From Klebsiella pneumoniae (GTDB taxonomy: Bacteria; Myxococcota_A; UBA9042), in NCBI GenBank assembly GCA_945889325.1, contig CAMDBH010000017.1, forward strand, positions 1 to 55,469: 55,469 nt of DNA, read 5' to 3'. The notes under the pieces were generated by a model. It was not told the origin of the DNA. It searched no databases and saw only the letters and a program-made list of their open reading frames with translations. Within the stretch, counting starts at the first letter, position 1, and the number at the start of each line of letters is the position of its first letter. A program made the position numbers and the translations under genes. This document shows positions 27,824 through 36,807 of the stretch, one piece after another.

Positions 27824-30040
27824 ATGCGGGGGTTCGCCATCCATTTCGCAATCAAAATACGGCAAAGAATCCGCGAGTTGTTGCGCCGTGTGGATGCCGC
27901 CTTGGCACCGCGCGGAGCGGTCGCGTTGCCTCCCGCCGTCGACAAAGCGGTGCGTTTGCCGGCACTTGGGGCCGACGCAACGTCAGGCCAGCTAGGCATT
28001 GCCGCGACAAGTCGCGGTGAACCACCGCTTCTTGACGATCTGCAAAGAGCGAAAGCTGAATTTGTGGCGACAATTAGCCACGAACTGCGCACGCCGCTCA
28101 ACGCAATCATTGGTCTGGCGGAACTGCTGCAACAAACGCGGCTGGATCCGGCGCAGCACGATTATGCGCGCACGATTCTGTCCTCAAGTCAGGTGCTTCT
28201 GGCGATCATTACGGATATTTTGGATTTTGCCAAAATGGAGGCCGGCAAACTTGACTTGGACAGCATCGATTTTCATCTGGATGAGACGGTGGAGAGCGTT
28301 CTGGAACTGTTGGCAGAGCGCGCGCAGCGTCGGGGCATTGAACTGATTTGCGTGGTCGATCGCAGCCTGCCGGATCGTGTCGTGGGCGACCAGCGGCGGC
28401 TGCGCCAAATTTTGACGAACTTGGTCGGCAATGCCCTCAAGTTCACTGAAAAAGGCGAGATCGTGGTGCGGGTTGTGCGCGATGATGCGCCGACACCCGC
28501 CGGTTCGCGTAGGGTGCGATTTGAAGTCAGCGACAGCGGCAGCGGCATTGCCGCGGAAAACCTTGACGCGCTATTTGAACCGTTTAACCAAGGGGATTCG
28601 AGCACTACGCGGCGCTTTGCCGGTACGGGACTTGGCTTGGCGATCAGCAAGCAACTGGTGACGTTGCTGGGCGGGACCATCGGTGTTCAAAGCGAAATCG
28701 GCTGCGGCAGTACGTTTTGGTTTACCGCAACGCTTGCCAACCGCCCGCAGCGGCAGTCCGATGTCTTCTTTGTGCAGCCCGATGTGCATCAGGCGCGCAT
28801 TCTTGTTGTCGATGACAACGACGCCGCCGGCGACGCACTGGTCGGCGAACTCACGGCGATGGGCGCGACGGTGACCACGGCGCGCGGCGCGCTGGACGCG
28901 CTGCGGCTGGTTCGCGCGCATCAGCTGCAAGATACCCCATTTCAACTGGCGATTGTCGATCATCAGATGCCCGACATGACGGGCTTGGCGTTGGTAAAAG
29001 CGATTCGCCGCGTGCCGGAGATCGCCAATCTGCCGACGATCCTGCTGACACCATTTGGCGCCACGCTACAACAACTCACAGACAAATTGCCAAGTAATAT
29101 AAAGGATATACCCGATCATCTGCTGGTCACGCTGCCCAAGCCAATCCGGCGCGCGCGGCTGATTGAAGCGCTCGTTTTGATGGGGCCCACCGGTTCGCGG
29201 CAGCGGCAGGTCGGCGGCATCGCGGAAAATCGCCCCGCAGTGCCGACATGGCGGCGTTCGCAAGCCCGCAAAGGCGCAAACCGGCGGGTGCTGGTGGTCG
29301 AGGACAACGAACTCAATCAGATCGTCGCCATAGGCATGCTAAAACACTTGGGTTATTTGGCTGATTTGGCCCAGGATGGCCGCACCGCGCTGCGCATGCT
29401 GGCCCAGGGCAAGTACGACGCGGTTTTGATGGATTGTCAGATGCCCGGCTTGGATGGCTATGAAACAACAAAGGCATTTCGCCTAGCAGAGAGCCCTGGG
29501 GATCACACGCCGGTGATCGCGATGACCGCGTACGCTTCGCCCGGCGACCGGGAGCGTTGCCGGCAAGCGGGGATGGACGAGTACTTGGCCAAACCGGTCA
29601 CGCTCGTTCAAATCACTGAAATATTGGCACAATTCTGCGATGAAGCCGCGCCCTCGGCGGATGGCAGCTTGCCTGTCGCTACGACATCCGCGAGCCACTG
29701 CGACGACCGCGATGCGATCCTTTTGCGCCTCAAACAGCTTCAGACCACCCATGGCCCGCAAATCCTGACCCAGTTGATCGAAACGTTCGAGCGCGAAATG
29801 GCCGCGGATTTGCGCCGTTTTTTTGAAGCCGAACGCGTCCGCGACGCTGTCTCTCTCGATCGCCTCGCCCACCGCATGCAGGGCAGCTGCCGCAACATCG
29901 GCGCGGGGGTGGCGGCGGATATGTGTCGTACGATCGGACAGTTGACGCGTGAAGGCGCATTGGAGCGTGCGGCCGACGTGGGCCGGGCCGTCGCCAAACA
30001 AATTGATGCGATGGGCGAAGTCCTGCGCCAACCCGTTTGA
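27824..30040 (+). CDS. Cytoplasmic hybrid histidine kinase with two receivers and Hpt
   Basis: About 738 residues containing a complete phosphorelay. HisKA has His86 in SHELRTPLN. The HATPase domain has NALKFTEKG, DSGSGI and GTGLGLAI. Receiver 1 has Asp379 in VDHQMPD, receiver 2 Asp537 in MDCQMPG, and the Hpt domain His683 in AHRMQGSC. There is no transmembrane segment, PAS or GAF domain, so the input must come through another protein or the short N-terminus. The frame extends to a GTG at 27743, but that part overlaps the upstream gene out of frame; ATG 27824 is 28 nt after the kinase-fusion stop. It may be co-transcribed with that gene. Output partner not in the window. Confidence 0.9.
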   Translation: MRGFAIHFAIKIRQRIRELLRRVDAALAPRGAVALPPAVDKAVRLPALGADATSGQLGIAATSRGEPPLLDDLQRAKAEFVATISHELRTPLNAIIGLAELLQQTRLDPAQHDYARTILSSSQVLLAIITDILDFAKMEAGKLDLDSIDFHLDETVESVLELLAERAQRRGIELICVVDRSLPDRVVGDQRRLRQILTNLVGNALKFTEKGEIVVRVVRDDAPTPAGSRRVRFEVSDSGSGIAAENLDALFEPFNQGDSSTTRRFAGTGLGLAISKQLVTLLGGTIGVQSEIGCGSTFWFTATLANRPQRQSDVFFVQPDVHQARILVVDDNDAAGDALVGELTAMGATVTTARGALDALRLVRAHQLQDTPFQLAIVDHQMPDMTGLALVKAIRRVPEIANLPTILLTPFGATLQQLTDKLPSNIKDIPDHLLVTLPKPIRRARLIEALVLMGPTGSRQRQVGGIAENRPAVPTWRRSQARKGANRRVLVVEDNELNQIVAIGMLKHLGYLADLAQDGRTALRMLAQGKYDAVLMDCQMPGLDGYETTKAFRLAESPGDHTPVIAMTAYASPGDRERCRQAGMDEYLAKPVTLVQITEILAQFCDEAAPSADGSLPVATTSASHCDDRDAILLRLKQLQTTHGPQILTQLIETFEREMAADLRRFFEAERVRDAVSLDRLAHRMQGSCRNIGAGVAADMCRTIGQLTREGALERAADVGRAVAKQIDAMGEVLRQPV

Positions 30041-30046
30041 GGCGCG

Positions 30047-30898
30047 TTAGACGAGGTCAAGCCCCAACTTCGCTTGGCCGACATTTTCGAAATACAACAG
30101 AAGTTGTGATGCATTATGCTGCACAGTGCGCGGATCTACGTCGGGATGCACGCTGAAATCGGCGGCGGCGCGCAAAGCGTCGCCGTTGAGGCCCAGGAAA
30201 TCGAAAATTGCGGCGCGCTTCGCCGGCAAGTTCGCGCGTTCGCAAGCCAATTGCCACTTTCTGCGCAACGCCGAAAACAAAAACAGCACCGACCCGTTCA
30301 TGTCCGCTGCCACATGGTCAAAATCCGCCAACCATTGCGCATCAAATTTCTGCGTCATTTGGCGCCACGTTGCATTCTGCGTTGCCGCGTCGACCAAAGA
30401 AAAAAAGCCGACCTGACCGAGGTAATGCGCCGGATCGACAAATTTCTCGACGTGACACAAATCGTGCAGAGCAAACTCAAAGGCGTTGGCCTGCAACGCG
30501 GTATCTGCGCCGTCCGGAAGCAGTGAAACACACCGCATTCCACGGGCTTGCAGGTGCAGCACCCGCGCAGGCGTCGGAATCTCAAAAAGCAGTTCCAGTT
30601 TTCGCCTCCCGTGGGTCCAGGCCAAAAGTCCTTCAGCTACATGGGCTTCGACGCGGTACACATGGCGCTGGGCGAGCAGGTGCGCCAGCGGGTGATCGAT
30701 CTGACAGTCGAGCGCGGGCCTGCGCGGCCCCTGAAGCCAGCGTTTTCCCGCTTGCTGCAACGCACCGCGCGCGACAAAGGTGCACGCCGCAAGCCCTTGA
30801 TTATCCATAGGCAATTTGCGATCTTGCAGCGCATTTTGCCAGATCGCCTCAATGGCGGTTTGCATGTGCTGCGGATCGCGTTCGTAGACGGGTAACAC
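30047..30898 (-). CDS. Unknown conserved-looking protein with HDxxH motif
   Basis: A 283-residue soluble protein that I do not recognise. It is rich in Leu, Ala and aromatic residues and predicted largely helical. The most striking stretch is FEFALHDLCHVEKF (residues about 140-153), whose Glu-x3-His-Asp-x2-His pattern could bind a metal. A later FDHVAADMNGSVLF segment adds Asp and His that could complete a site. No signal peptide or membrane helix is seen. It is convergent with the hybrid kinase (6-bp gap) and divergent from the RDD-headed operon. Codon use matches its neighbours. Confidence 0.7.
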   Translation of the reverse strand: MLPVYERDPQHMQTAIEAIWQNALQDRKLPMDNQGLAACTFVARGALQQAGKRWLQGPRRPALDCQIDHPLAHLLAQRHVYRVEAHVAEGLLAWTHGRRKLELLFEIPTPARVLHLQARGMRCVSLLPDGADTALQANAFEFALHDLCHVEKFVDPAHYLGQVGFFSLVDAATQNATWRQMTQKFDAQWLADFDHVAADMNGSVLFLFSALRRKWQLACERANLPAKRAAIFDFLGLNGDALRAAADFSVHPDVDPRTVQHNASQLLLYFENVGQAKLGLDLV

Positions 30899-31010
30899 GC
30901 AAAACCTCTAGCGATTCTAAGGGGGGAGCGCGAAAGAAATGCCGCGTCAGTTGGTGTACACTATCGCTGCGCCGCTCGCTCGTCTACAATGCCGCGGCGG
31001 GGAGTCAATC

Positions 31011-31841
31011 GTGCAAATTTCGGACGCAGTGTTGGACACTTCGGTGCGGATTGAAACGCCGGAGCATGTCGATTTCGCCTACAATTTGGCTGGGCCATGG
31101 CAGCGCATGTTCGCCTATCTACTCGATTTGATCATCCGCTTCTGCTTCATGTTTGCGCTGTTTGTGTTTGTCGCCGCAGCGGTGGCGCTCACACGATCGG
31201 TTGAAGATCTCGCCCAAGCGCATATCGCGCTGCTTCTGCTCGGCTGGTTTGCGCTTGAATGGTTTTATCACGTGTTGTTTGAGTGGCTTTGGGACGGGCG
31301 GACGCCGGGCAAGCGCGCATTTCACCTGCGCGTGGTCAAAACCGGCGGCTTTCCGATCGGGATGGGCGATGCGCTGCTGCGCAACCTGCTGCGCGGCGCG
31401 GATCTTTTGCCGGCAGCGACCATGAACGGATTTTTTCCTAGTTATCTCACGGGGATGCTCGTCAGCGCCAGCGACCCGATGTTCCGCCGCTTGGGCGACA
31501 TGGTCGCCGACACGATGGTCATCGTCGAACCGCGGATGTGGCTGCGCCGCGGGTCAAGTCTTAAACCGCCCGCAACGCAAGAAGAATTGGCTGAACTGCC
31601 GCCGCGACCGCGCCTCACGGTGGAGGAACGCAAGGTGATCGAAGCACTGGTGCAGCGATTTGGCGATATCGGACCGGCCCGACGTCGTGAAATTTGCAGC
31701 GATTTTGCGATCATGCTTGCGCAGCGTTTTGCGCTGCCTGCGCCGTCGGACCCAGCGCGGTTCCTGCTGCTGCTGCACGCTCGAGGGCTGCAAACAGCGA
31801 CCGCGCTTGGCGAGCGCACGTCCAAGGCGGTGCCAGCGTGA
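31011..31841 (+). CDS. RDD family membrane protein
   Basis: About 276 residues. The RDD domain starts at AGPWQRMFAYLLDLIIR (Arg and Asp of the family name) and has hydrophobic helices near residues 45-70, 75-95 and 120-160, including the family segment WDGRTPGKRAFHLRVV and FRRLGDMVADTMVI. The C-terminal 80 residues are soluble. GTG 31011 was chosen over the ATG at 30939 because GGGGAG lies 6 nt upstream and the earlier codons do not look conserved. First gene of a six-gene cluster whose stops overlap the next starts, consistent with a MoxR-associated membrane module. Confidence 0.85.
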   Translation: MQISDAVLDTSVRIETPEHVDFAYNLAGPWQRMFAYLLDLIIRFCFMFALFVFVAAAVALTRSVEDLAQAHIALLLLGWFALEWFYHVLFEWLWDGRTPGKRAFHLRVVKTGGFPIGMGDALLRNLLRGADLLPAATMNGFFPSYLTGMLVSASDPMFRRLGDMVADTMVIVEPRMWLRRGSSLKPPATQEELAELPPRPRLTVEERKVIEALVQRFGDIGPARRREICSDFAIMLAQRFALPAPSDPARFLLLLHARGLQTATALGERTSKAVPA

Positions 31842-32785
31842 CTGCCGACGAATTGATCGCGCTGCGGCGCGCGGATTGGACGCGGCTGGAGCAACTTTTG
31901 GCCAAATCCGCGGCCAATGGTGCGGACTTGGTGGAACTCGCCACGCTATACCGCTCGGCCAGCGCCGACACAGCGCGCGCGCGCGCCGCGGGTTCTGACG
32001 CGGGCACGTTGGCCTTCTTGGACGGCCTGCTGGGGCGTGCCCACAATTTGCTTTACCGTTCGCCTCCTTCCAAAGCCCACGCGGTGCGCAATTTTCTGGT
32101 CGAGGCGTTCCCGCGCACGCTCCGGCGCCACCGCCGCGCCTTTGTCACCGCCAGCGCGGCGTTTTATCTGCCTTTTTTCTTCGGCCTCTTCGCAGCTTGG
32201 CTGCTGCCCGGCTACGGTGCCGCCGTCATGGGTCACGACCAGCTGGAGAGTTTTCGCGAAATGTACCGCCGCGCGCCCGACGATGGGCGATCTTTGGGCG
32301 AAGGTACCCAAGCGGTGGCGTATTACATCCAACACAACACGAGCATTGCCTTTTCCGTGTTCGCCAGCGGCATTTTTGCCGGTTTGGGCAGCGCATTCAT
32401 GTCGGTTTATCAAGGCTTGGTCATCGGCGCGGTATTCGGCTTTCTGATCGGTGACGCCAAAGGCCGCAACATATTGACGTTTACCTGCGGCCATTCTGCG
32501 TGGGAGCTTACCGCCATTTGCATTGCAGCAACGGCCGGTATCGTCATGGGTTTTGCGATAGTCGACACCCGAGGTCGCACGCGCATGGCGAGTTTGCGCG
32601 CGGCGCGCGGCGATGTCGTGACCCTGATTCTTGGCGCGGCGTGCATGCTGGCGGTCGCGGCAGCCATCGAGGGGCTTTGGTCGCCATCGGCGTTGCCGGC
32701 GCCGGTCAAATGGGCGTTCGCCGTGGTGCAATTCGGCATTGTGGGCAGCTACTTGGGCCTCGCCGGCCGCGAGGTGCGACAATGA
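31838..32785 (+). CDS. SpoIIM-like (stage II sporulation protein M) membrane protein
   Basis: About 315 residues. A soluble helical N-terminus of about 90 residues is followed by several membrane helices: the first is AFYLPFFFGLFAAWLLPGYG, followed by SIAFSVFASGIFAGLGSAF and LVIGAVFGFLIGD, then a conserved THGxxE-like site that reads CGHSAWELTAI here. This arrangement is the SpoIIM/DUF95 family, which outside sporulators is found beside MoxR, DUF58 and RDD genes. The GTG start at 31838 overlaps the RDD stop (GTGA); an AAGGCGG ribosome-binding site lies just upstream. The long frame to 31694 is an artefact. Confidence 0.88.
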   Translation: MTADELIALRRADWTRLEQLLAKSAANGADLVELATLYRSASADTARARAAGSDAGTLAFLDGLLGRAHNLLYRSPPSKAHAVRNFLVEAFPRTLRRHRRAFVTASAAFYLPFFFGLFAAWLLPGYGAAVMGHDQLESFREMYRRAPDDGRSLGEGTQAVAYYIQHNTSIAFSVFASGIFAGLGSAFMSVYQGLVIGAVFGFLIGDAKGRNILTFTCGHSAWELTAICIAATAGIVMGFAIVDTRGRTRMASLRAARGDVVTLILGAACMLAVAAAIEGLWSPSALPAPVKWAFAVVQFGIVGSYLGLAGREVRQ

Positions 32786-33606
32786 TGCCAAGCAGCACTC
32801 CGCACAGTCGTAAGGATGCGGCGACAGTTGGCGTCCCGGCGCAGCAGGTGCAGTTGCGGCCGCGCGGTCTGCTGGAAACTGCTGATTTATCTTCCCGATT
32901 CATGCAAATTCATCCGCGGCAGTTGGCCCTGTGTTTGGTGCCGATTCTTGCGTTGGCTGGGCTGCTGGGTTGGCTCCAAAGCTGGGCTGAGTGGCCGCCC
33001 GTGGTTTTATGGGTCTTCTTAATGGCACTTGCGCCCATCGCCACCCTGCCCATCACCGCGGTTTGCGGCGAATTGATGCTCAAAACCCGCGCCGACTTGC
33101 CAAGCGTGTTTCGCGCAGCCCGGGCCGCTTTTTTTCGCGTAACCGGCGCGCGCGTTGTGGATTTCCTCGGCAAAAGTTTTTTGTTGGGGCTGACCTTTCG
33201 CACGACGTGTTTTGCGCCAGAAGTCATGGCGTTGGAGCACGGCGATCTGGGCGCCACGTTCAAGCGATCCAGCGACCTCCTCAACGTCGTGGCCGGGCGT
33301 TGGCTCGGTCTGGCCCTGCTGTCGCTGTTTGTTCCTTGCGTTGGGGCGATCGCAGGCGAGGTGATTTGGCAGTCGCTCCGCAGCCTTTTTGATATTCACA
33401 GTGCCCGTGAACCGTTGTGGGAAAGTGGCGCGACTGGGCCTTCGCTGGTCGGCGCTGCGTTGGGCTACGGCTATTTGGCAGTCGTGCGCTTCTTGGTCTA
33501 CATTGATTGCCGGACTCGGCGCGAAGGCTGGGATTTGCTCTTGCAAATGTCGACGCTGACACAAATCGGCCGCGCGCGCGACCTGCGCAAATCGGCGGCC
33601 GCGTGA
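32782..33606 (+). CDS. Membrane protein of the MoxR-cluster
   Basis: About 274 residues with a hydrophilic N-terminus of about 35 residues and roughly four to five membrane segments: LCLVPILALAGLLGWL, VVLWVFLMALAPIATLPI, LGLALLSLFVPCVGAIAG and VGAALGYGYLAVVRFLVYI. The family is not recognised; the layout resembles the uncharacterised multipass proteins that sit between SpoIIM-like and DUF4129 genes in other MoxR clusters. ATG 32782 overlaps the previous stop (ATGA) with GAGGTG at 32771-32776, so coupling is very likely. The longer frame from 32500 only reads the upstream gene out of frame. Confidence 0.82.
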   Translation: MMPSSTPHSRKDAATVGVPAQQVQLRPRGLLETADLSSRFMQIHPRQLALCLVPILALAGLLGWLQSWAEWPPVVLWVFLMALAPIATLPITAVCGELMLKTRADLPSVFRAARAAFFRVTGARVVDFLGKSFLLGLTFRTTCFAPEVMALEHGDLGATFKRSSDLLNVVAGRWLGLALLSLFVPCVGAIAGEVIWQSLRSLFDIHSAREPLWESGATGPSLVGAALGYGYLAVVRFLVYIDCRTRREGWDLLLQMSTLTQIGRARDLRKSAAA

Positions 33607-35789
33607 AGCGATTTTTTGTCCCATCGCTGGTGTTCATTGCGCTGCTGCCAGCTGCAATCGCGGCGGCTGCGGCCCCTCAATCAGCTGAGGACGCCGCCGT
33701 AGAAGTCCTGCAAAAGCACGATTATCCGTTTTGCCAACCCGGTACCAACGCGCTGGCGAGCGAGCGCGAATGGTGCCTAGTGGCCGAACTGGCCACAACT
33801 TGTCCCGATTTGGCCAAGATGTGCCAGCGTCCGCAGCCGGGCGACAAGCCGAGCGACAGCCAAACCCAAGCCAATTCCCCGCGCAGCCAGCCGCGAAAAG
33901 TCGGCGTGGGCGGCAGCAACGTCGAATCCGTCAGCGGTCCAGCCAGCGCGCTGTCGCCGCTTTGGCCTTTGCTCAAATGGCTGCTCATCGGCGTCGGTAT
34001 CGCTGTATTAATAGGCTTTATCGTTCGGGCGATTGCCGCGCGCAAGCAGTTGGCGCAATCGCCGGCCAAGCGGCCTGACGCTAAGATTGCCGCCGACCCT
34101 GTCGCGGCGATGACACCCGCAACCCTTGGTGAAATTGAACTTTTGCTGCAGCGGGCCCGGGCCACAGCCGACCACGACGTTGCGGCCGCCGTCGCGCTCT
34201 TGTACGCCGCGTGCTTGCGTCGGCTGAGCGACATCGGCCTGATCCGTTTCCGCGCCGCCAGTTCCAATCGCGAATATCTGCGTAGCATTGTCGGCAAGAC
34301 GCCGCTGGAGCAACCGTTGCGGCAACTGGTGCGCGAGGTCGAATTGGCCAAATTTGGCCAAGTTCAGCCGGATCGATCGCGCTTTGATGCACTGATTGCA
34401 GAAATTGCGCCCCTTTTGCGGCAAACGACCAAAGTGCTGCTATTTTCAACCGTTGCCTTGTTATCGGCCTGTTTTGCTTGGGGCGATGCCAACTTGACGG
34501 GTCACGCCGCGGCATGGGAGATCTTGCGCAGCCAAGGCATTGAGGTGACAAGTTTTACCCAGTCTCTGGCCGATTTGGGTCCGGATTCCGCGCCGTTACT
34601 GGTCGACGCTGAGGAAGTGCCGCTGACCGACGAGGTCCTGCGCGTGCTGGCCAAGGCGGTTCGTCAGGGTGCCCGCGTTCTGCTTTTGCCCGCGCCCGCC
34701 CAAGATTTGGAGGTGTGGCTTCCCGTCCAAGTGACTGAAATTCAATACTCTTCGTCGACGATTACGGGGCAAAGCGCCCACTTGCACGGACACTTGCCGC
34801 AAAACAAACTGCTGATACCGACGGAGAGGTTTTGGCACTGGACGTGGTACGACGACGCAGACTCGCTGCGGCGTGCAGTCGCACAAATGTTTGATTTTCC
34901 AATGCAATCAGCGGAGAATCGCGAAATCGAACAGCAGGGGGCCGCCACAAGTTCGGCGATGGCCGCCGCCGCATCGGAGGTGGTCGCGGGCAACGACATC
35001 TCCGCCGAGGCCGTCGCGGCCGAGGAGGTAGCCGTGGGCCTGACGACCGATGACACGCAGGCGACCCAAATCAGCGAACCGGGTGAAACGTTGCTGATGC
35101 GCAACACTTTTGCGTTTGCGCGCAAATGGAAAATCGGCAAAGGTGTTGTTGTTGTTGTGGCCGATCGCGACCTATTTGCCAACGGCGCCATGGCGATCCC
35201 CGGCAACCCAACGCTGATGACCAGCGTGGTCAACGCCATGATAGGCGGCCAAAAGCAGATGACAATTGCTACTTTAGGCATCATTTCGCCGGCAGAGGAT
35301 CCGCATCAGTCGTTGCAACGAGCCGGCATTTGGCCTCTGATGCTGCAAATCCTTCTGATCCTGTCGCTTTGGCTGCTGCTGCGCGGCTTGCCGTTTGGCA
35401 CGCTGCGCGACCGAGAAGTGCAGGGGCGCCGGGCTTTCTCTGAGCATATTTCCGCAGTTGCGTTGCAGCTCAGCCGCAAGAAGCAGTCGACGATAGCGGC
35501 CCACTTGTACGCGGGCTATGCGCTGGATCGCTTGTGGCAGCGTCATGGCCCGCGCGGGCAATCGCGGGACATAGAGGTCCTAGCAATTGCCATCGGACTG
35601 CGATTTCAACGTGATTCTGTTGCTTTGCTGCAAGCATTGCGTCGCGCCGAAACGCTGCGCAATTTGCCGGCAACCCAAATTCGCCAGACAAGCAGTGAAG
35701 ATCTACAGTTAGTTCTAGTGCTTAGCGACCTAATCGACGGCGACCAACGCCTCACGCCCCCCAATGGAGACACCGATGACGGACTTTGA
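33603..35789 (+). CDS. DUF4129 + DUF4350-like fused membrane protein
   Basis: About 728 residues. A signal peptide (to about residue 23), a periplasmic linker with four Cys, TM helix about 120-145, a cytoplasmic DUF4129-like domain about 165-270 (ALLYAACLRRLSDIGLIRFR, SNREYLR), a TM helix about 277-297 (KVLLFSTVALLSACFAWGD), an extracytoplasmic DUF4350-like domain (HAAAWEILRSQGIEVTSF, GARVLLLPAP, GKGVVVVVADRDLF), a TM helix about 577-597 and a cytoplasmic tail. In many MoxR clusters these two parts are separate genes. The third helix looks like the N-terminal signal of a once independent lipoprotein. GTG start overlaps the previous stop (GTGA); its end overlaps the MoxR gene. Confidence 0.82.
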   Translation: MKRFFVPSLVFIALLPAAIAAAAAPQSAEDAAVEVLQKHDYPFCQPGTNALASEREWCLVAELATTCPDLAKMCQRPQPGDKPSDSQTQANSPRSQPRKVGVGGSNVESVSGPASALSPLWPLLKWLLIGVGIAVLIGFIVRAIAARKQLAQSPAKRPDAKIAADPVAAMTPATLGEIELLLQRARATADHDVAAAVALLYAACLRRLSDIGLIRFRAASSNREYLRSIVGKTPLEQPLRQLVREVELAKFGQVQPDRSRFDALIAEIAPLLRQTTKVLLFSTVALLSACFAWGDANLTGHAAAWEILRSQGIEVTSFTQSLADLGPDSAPLLVDAEEVPLTDEVLRVLAKAVRQGARVLLLPAPAQDLEVWLPVQVTEIQYSSSTITGQSAHLHGHLPQNKLLIPTERFWHWTWYDDADSLRRAVAQMFDFPMQSAENREIEQQGAATSSAMAAAASEVVAGNDISAEAVAAEEVAVGLTTDDTQATQISEPGETLLMRNTFAFARKWKIGKGVVVVVADRDLFANGAMAIPGNPTLMTSVVNAMIGGQKQMTIATLGIISPAEDPHQSLQRAGIWPLMLQILLILSLWLLLRGLPFGTLRDREVQGRRAFSEHISAVALQLSRKKQSTIAAHLYAGYALDRLWQRHGPRGQSRDIEVLAIAIGLRFQRDSVALLQALRRAETLRNLPATQIRQTSSEDLQLVLVLSDLIDGDQRLTPPNGDTDDGL

Positions 35790-36774
35790 AGCAGAGCCGA
35801 TGCCCCTTGACCCCATCTTATTTGCCGCACAATTTCAGCGTATTGTGCGGGCAATTGGCGGTGTAGTTGTCGGCCAGAATGATCTTGTGGCTGAAACGCT
35901 TATCGCCCTGTTCGCCCGCGGCCACGTGCTGATCGAAGGCGTACCCGGCTTGGGCAAAACCTTGCTCGTGCGGGCCCTTGCCCGCGTATTGAACTGCGAA
36001 TTCAAGCGCATCCAATTTACTGCCGACTTGATGCCGTCTGACGTGACGGGCGGCAATATTTACGACACGCGCGAGAACCAATTTCGCTTTGTTAAAGGTC
36101 CCGTGTTTACACAAATTTTGCTGGCCGACGAGATCAACCGCGCGCCGGCCAAAACCCAGGCCGCGCTGCTCGAAGCCATGCAAGAACGCCAAGTGACCAT
36201 CGATGGTGTCACCCGCGTGCTACCCGCGCCTTTTCTGACGCTGGCGACCCAAAATCCTATTGAATCTCAGGGCACTTATGCGTTGCCCGAGGCGCAACTG
36301 GATCGCTTCCTGTTCAAACTAGTGGTCCATCACCCCAGCCATGAGGACGAAAAGTCCATCGTGCGCCTGCACATCGCCGGCTTGGATCCCGCTGATTTTG
36401 CTCGGGTCGGTTTGGAGCCTCTGCTCAGCACCGCCGATCTGCTCGCGATGCAGCGCTGCGTCGATACAATCAAAGTCCATGAATCAATTATTGATTATGT
36501 GGTGCGTCTGGTGCAGGCAACCCGTGCACACCGCTCCGTCTATTTGGGGGCCTCGCCGCGCGCGTCGGTGTCCTTGATCGCCGCGGCGCGGGTGCGGGCG
36601 GCCGCGGAAGGCCGGCATTTCATCGTGCCGGATGACATAAAAAGCCATGCAGCCAGCGTGCTTCGGCATCGCATCACCTTGTTGCCGGATGCGGAGTTGG
36701 AAGGCGTCGCAGCCGATGACGTGATTACGGCGTTGTTGCGCGATGTTTCCGTGCCGCGGACCGCAGCTGAATAG
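35776..36774 (+). CDS. MoxR family AAA+ ATPase
   Basis: About 332 residues. Walker A is GVPGLGKT, Walker B is ILLADEINRAPAK, followed by the family-typical LLEAMQERQVTIDG and sensor-1 region TQNPIESQGTYALPEAQLDRF. The C-terminal lid (AAA_lid) includes YLGASPRASVSL and PDDIKSHAASVLRHRI. MoxR ATPases act as chaperones that mature or activate partner complexes, usually with DUF58 and VWA proteins encoded alongside. The ATG at 35776 was chosen over 35764 because GGAG lies 6 nt upstream of it. It overlaps the end of the upstream gene by 14 bp and precedes the DUF58 gene by 33 bp. Confidence 0.95.
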   Translation: MTDFEAEPMPLDPILFAAQFQRIVRAIGGVVVGQNDLVAETLIALFARGHVLIEGVPGLGKTLLVRALARVLNCEFKRIQFTADLMPSDVTGGNIYDTRENQFRFVKGPVFTQILLADEINRAPAKTQAALLEAMQERQVTIDGVTRVLPAPFLTLATQNPIESQGTYALPEAQLDRFLFKLVVHHPSHEDEKSIVRLHIAGLDPADFARVGLEPLLSTADLLAMQRCVDTIKVHESIIDYVVRLVQATRAHRSVYLGASPRASVSLIAAARVRAAAEGRHFIVPDDIKSHAASVLRHRITLLPDAELEGVAADDVITALLRDVSVPRTAAE

Positions 36775-36807
36775 TTCAATTTTTCCGCGATTTATCCAAG
36801 GATTCTC

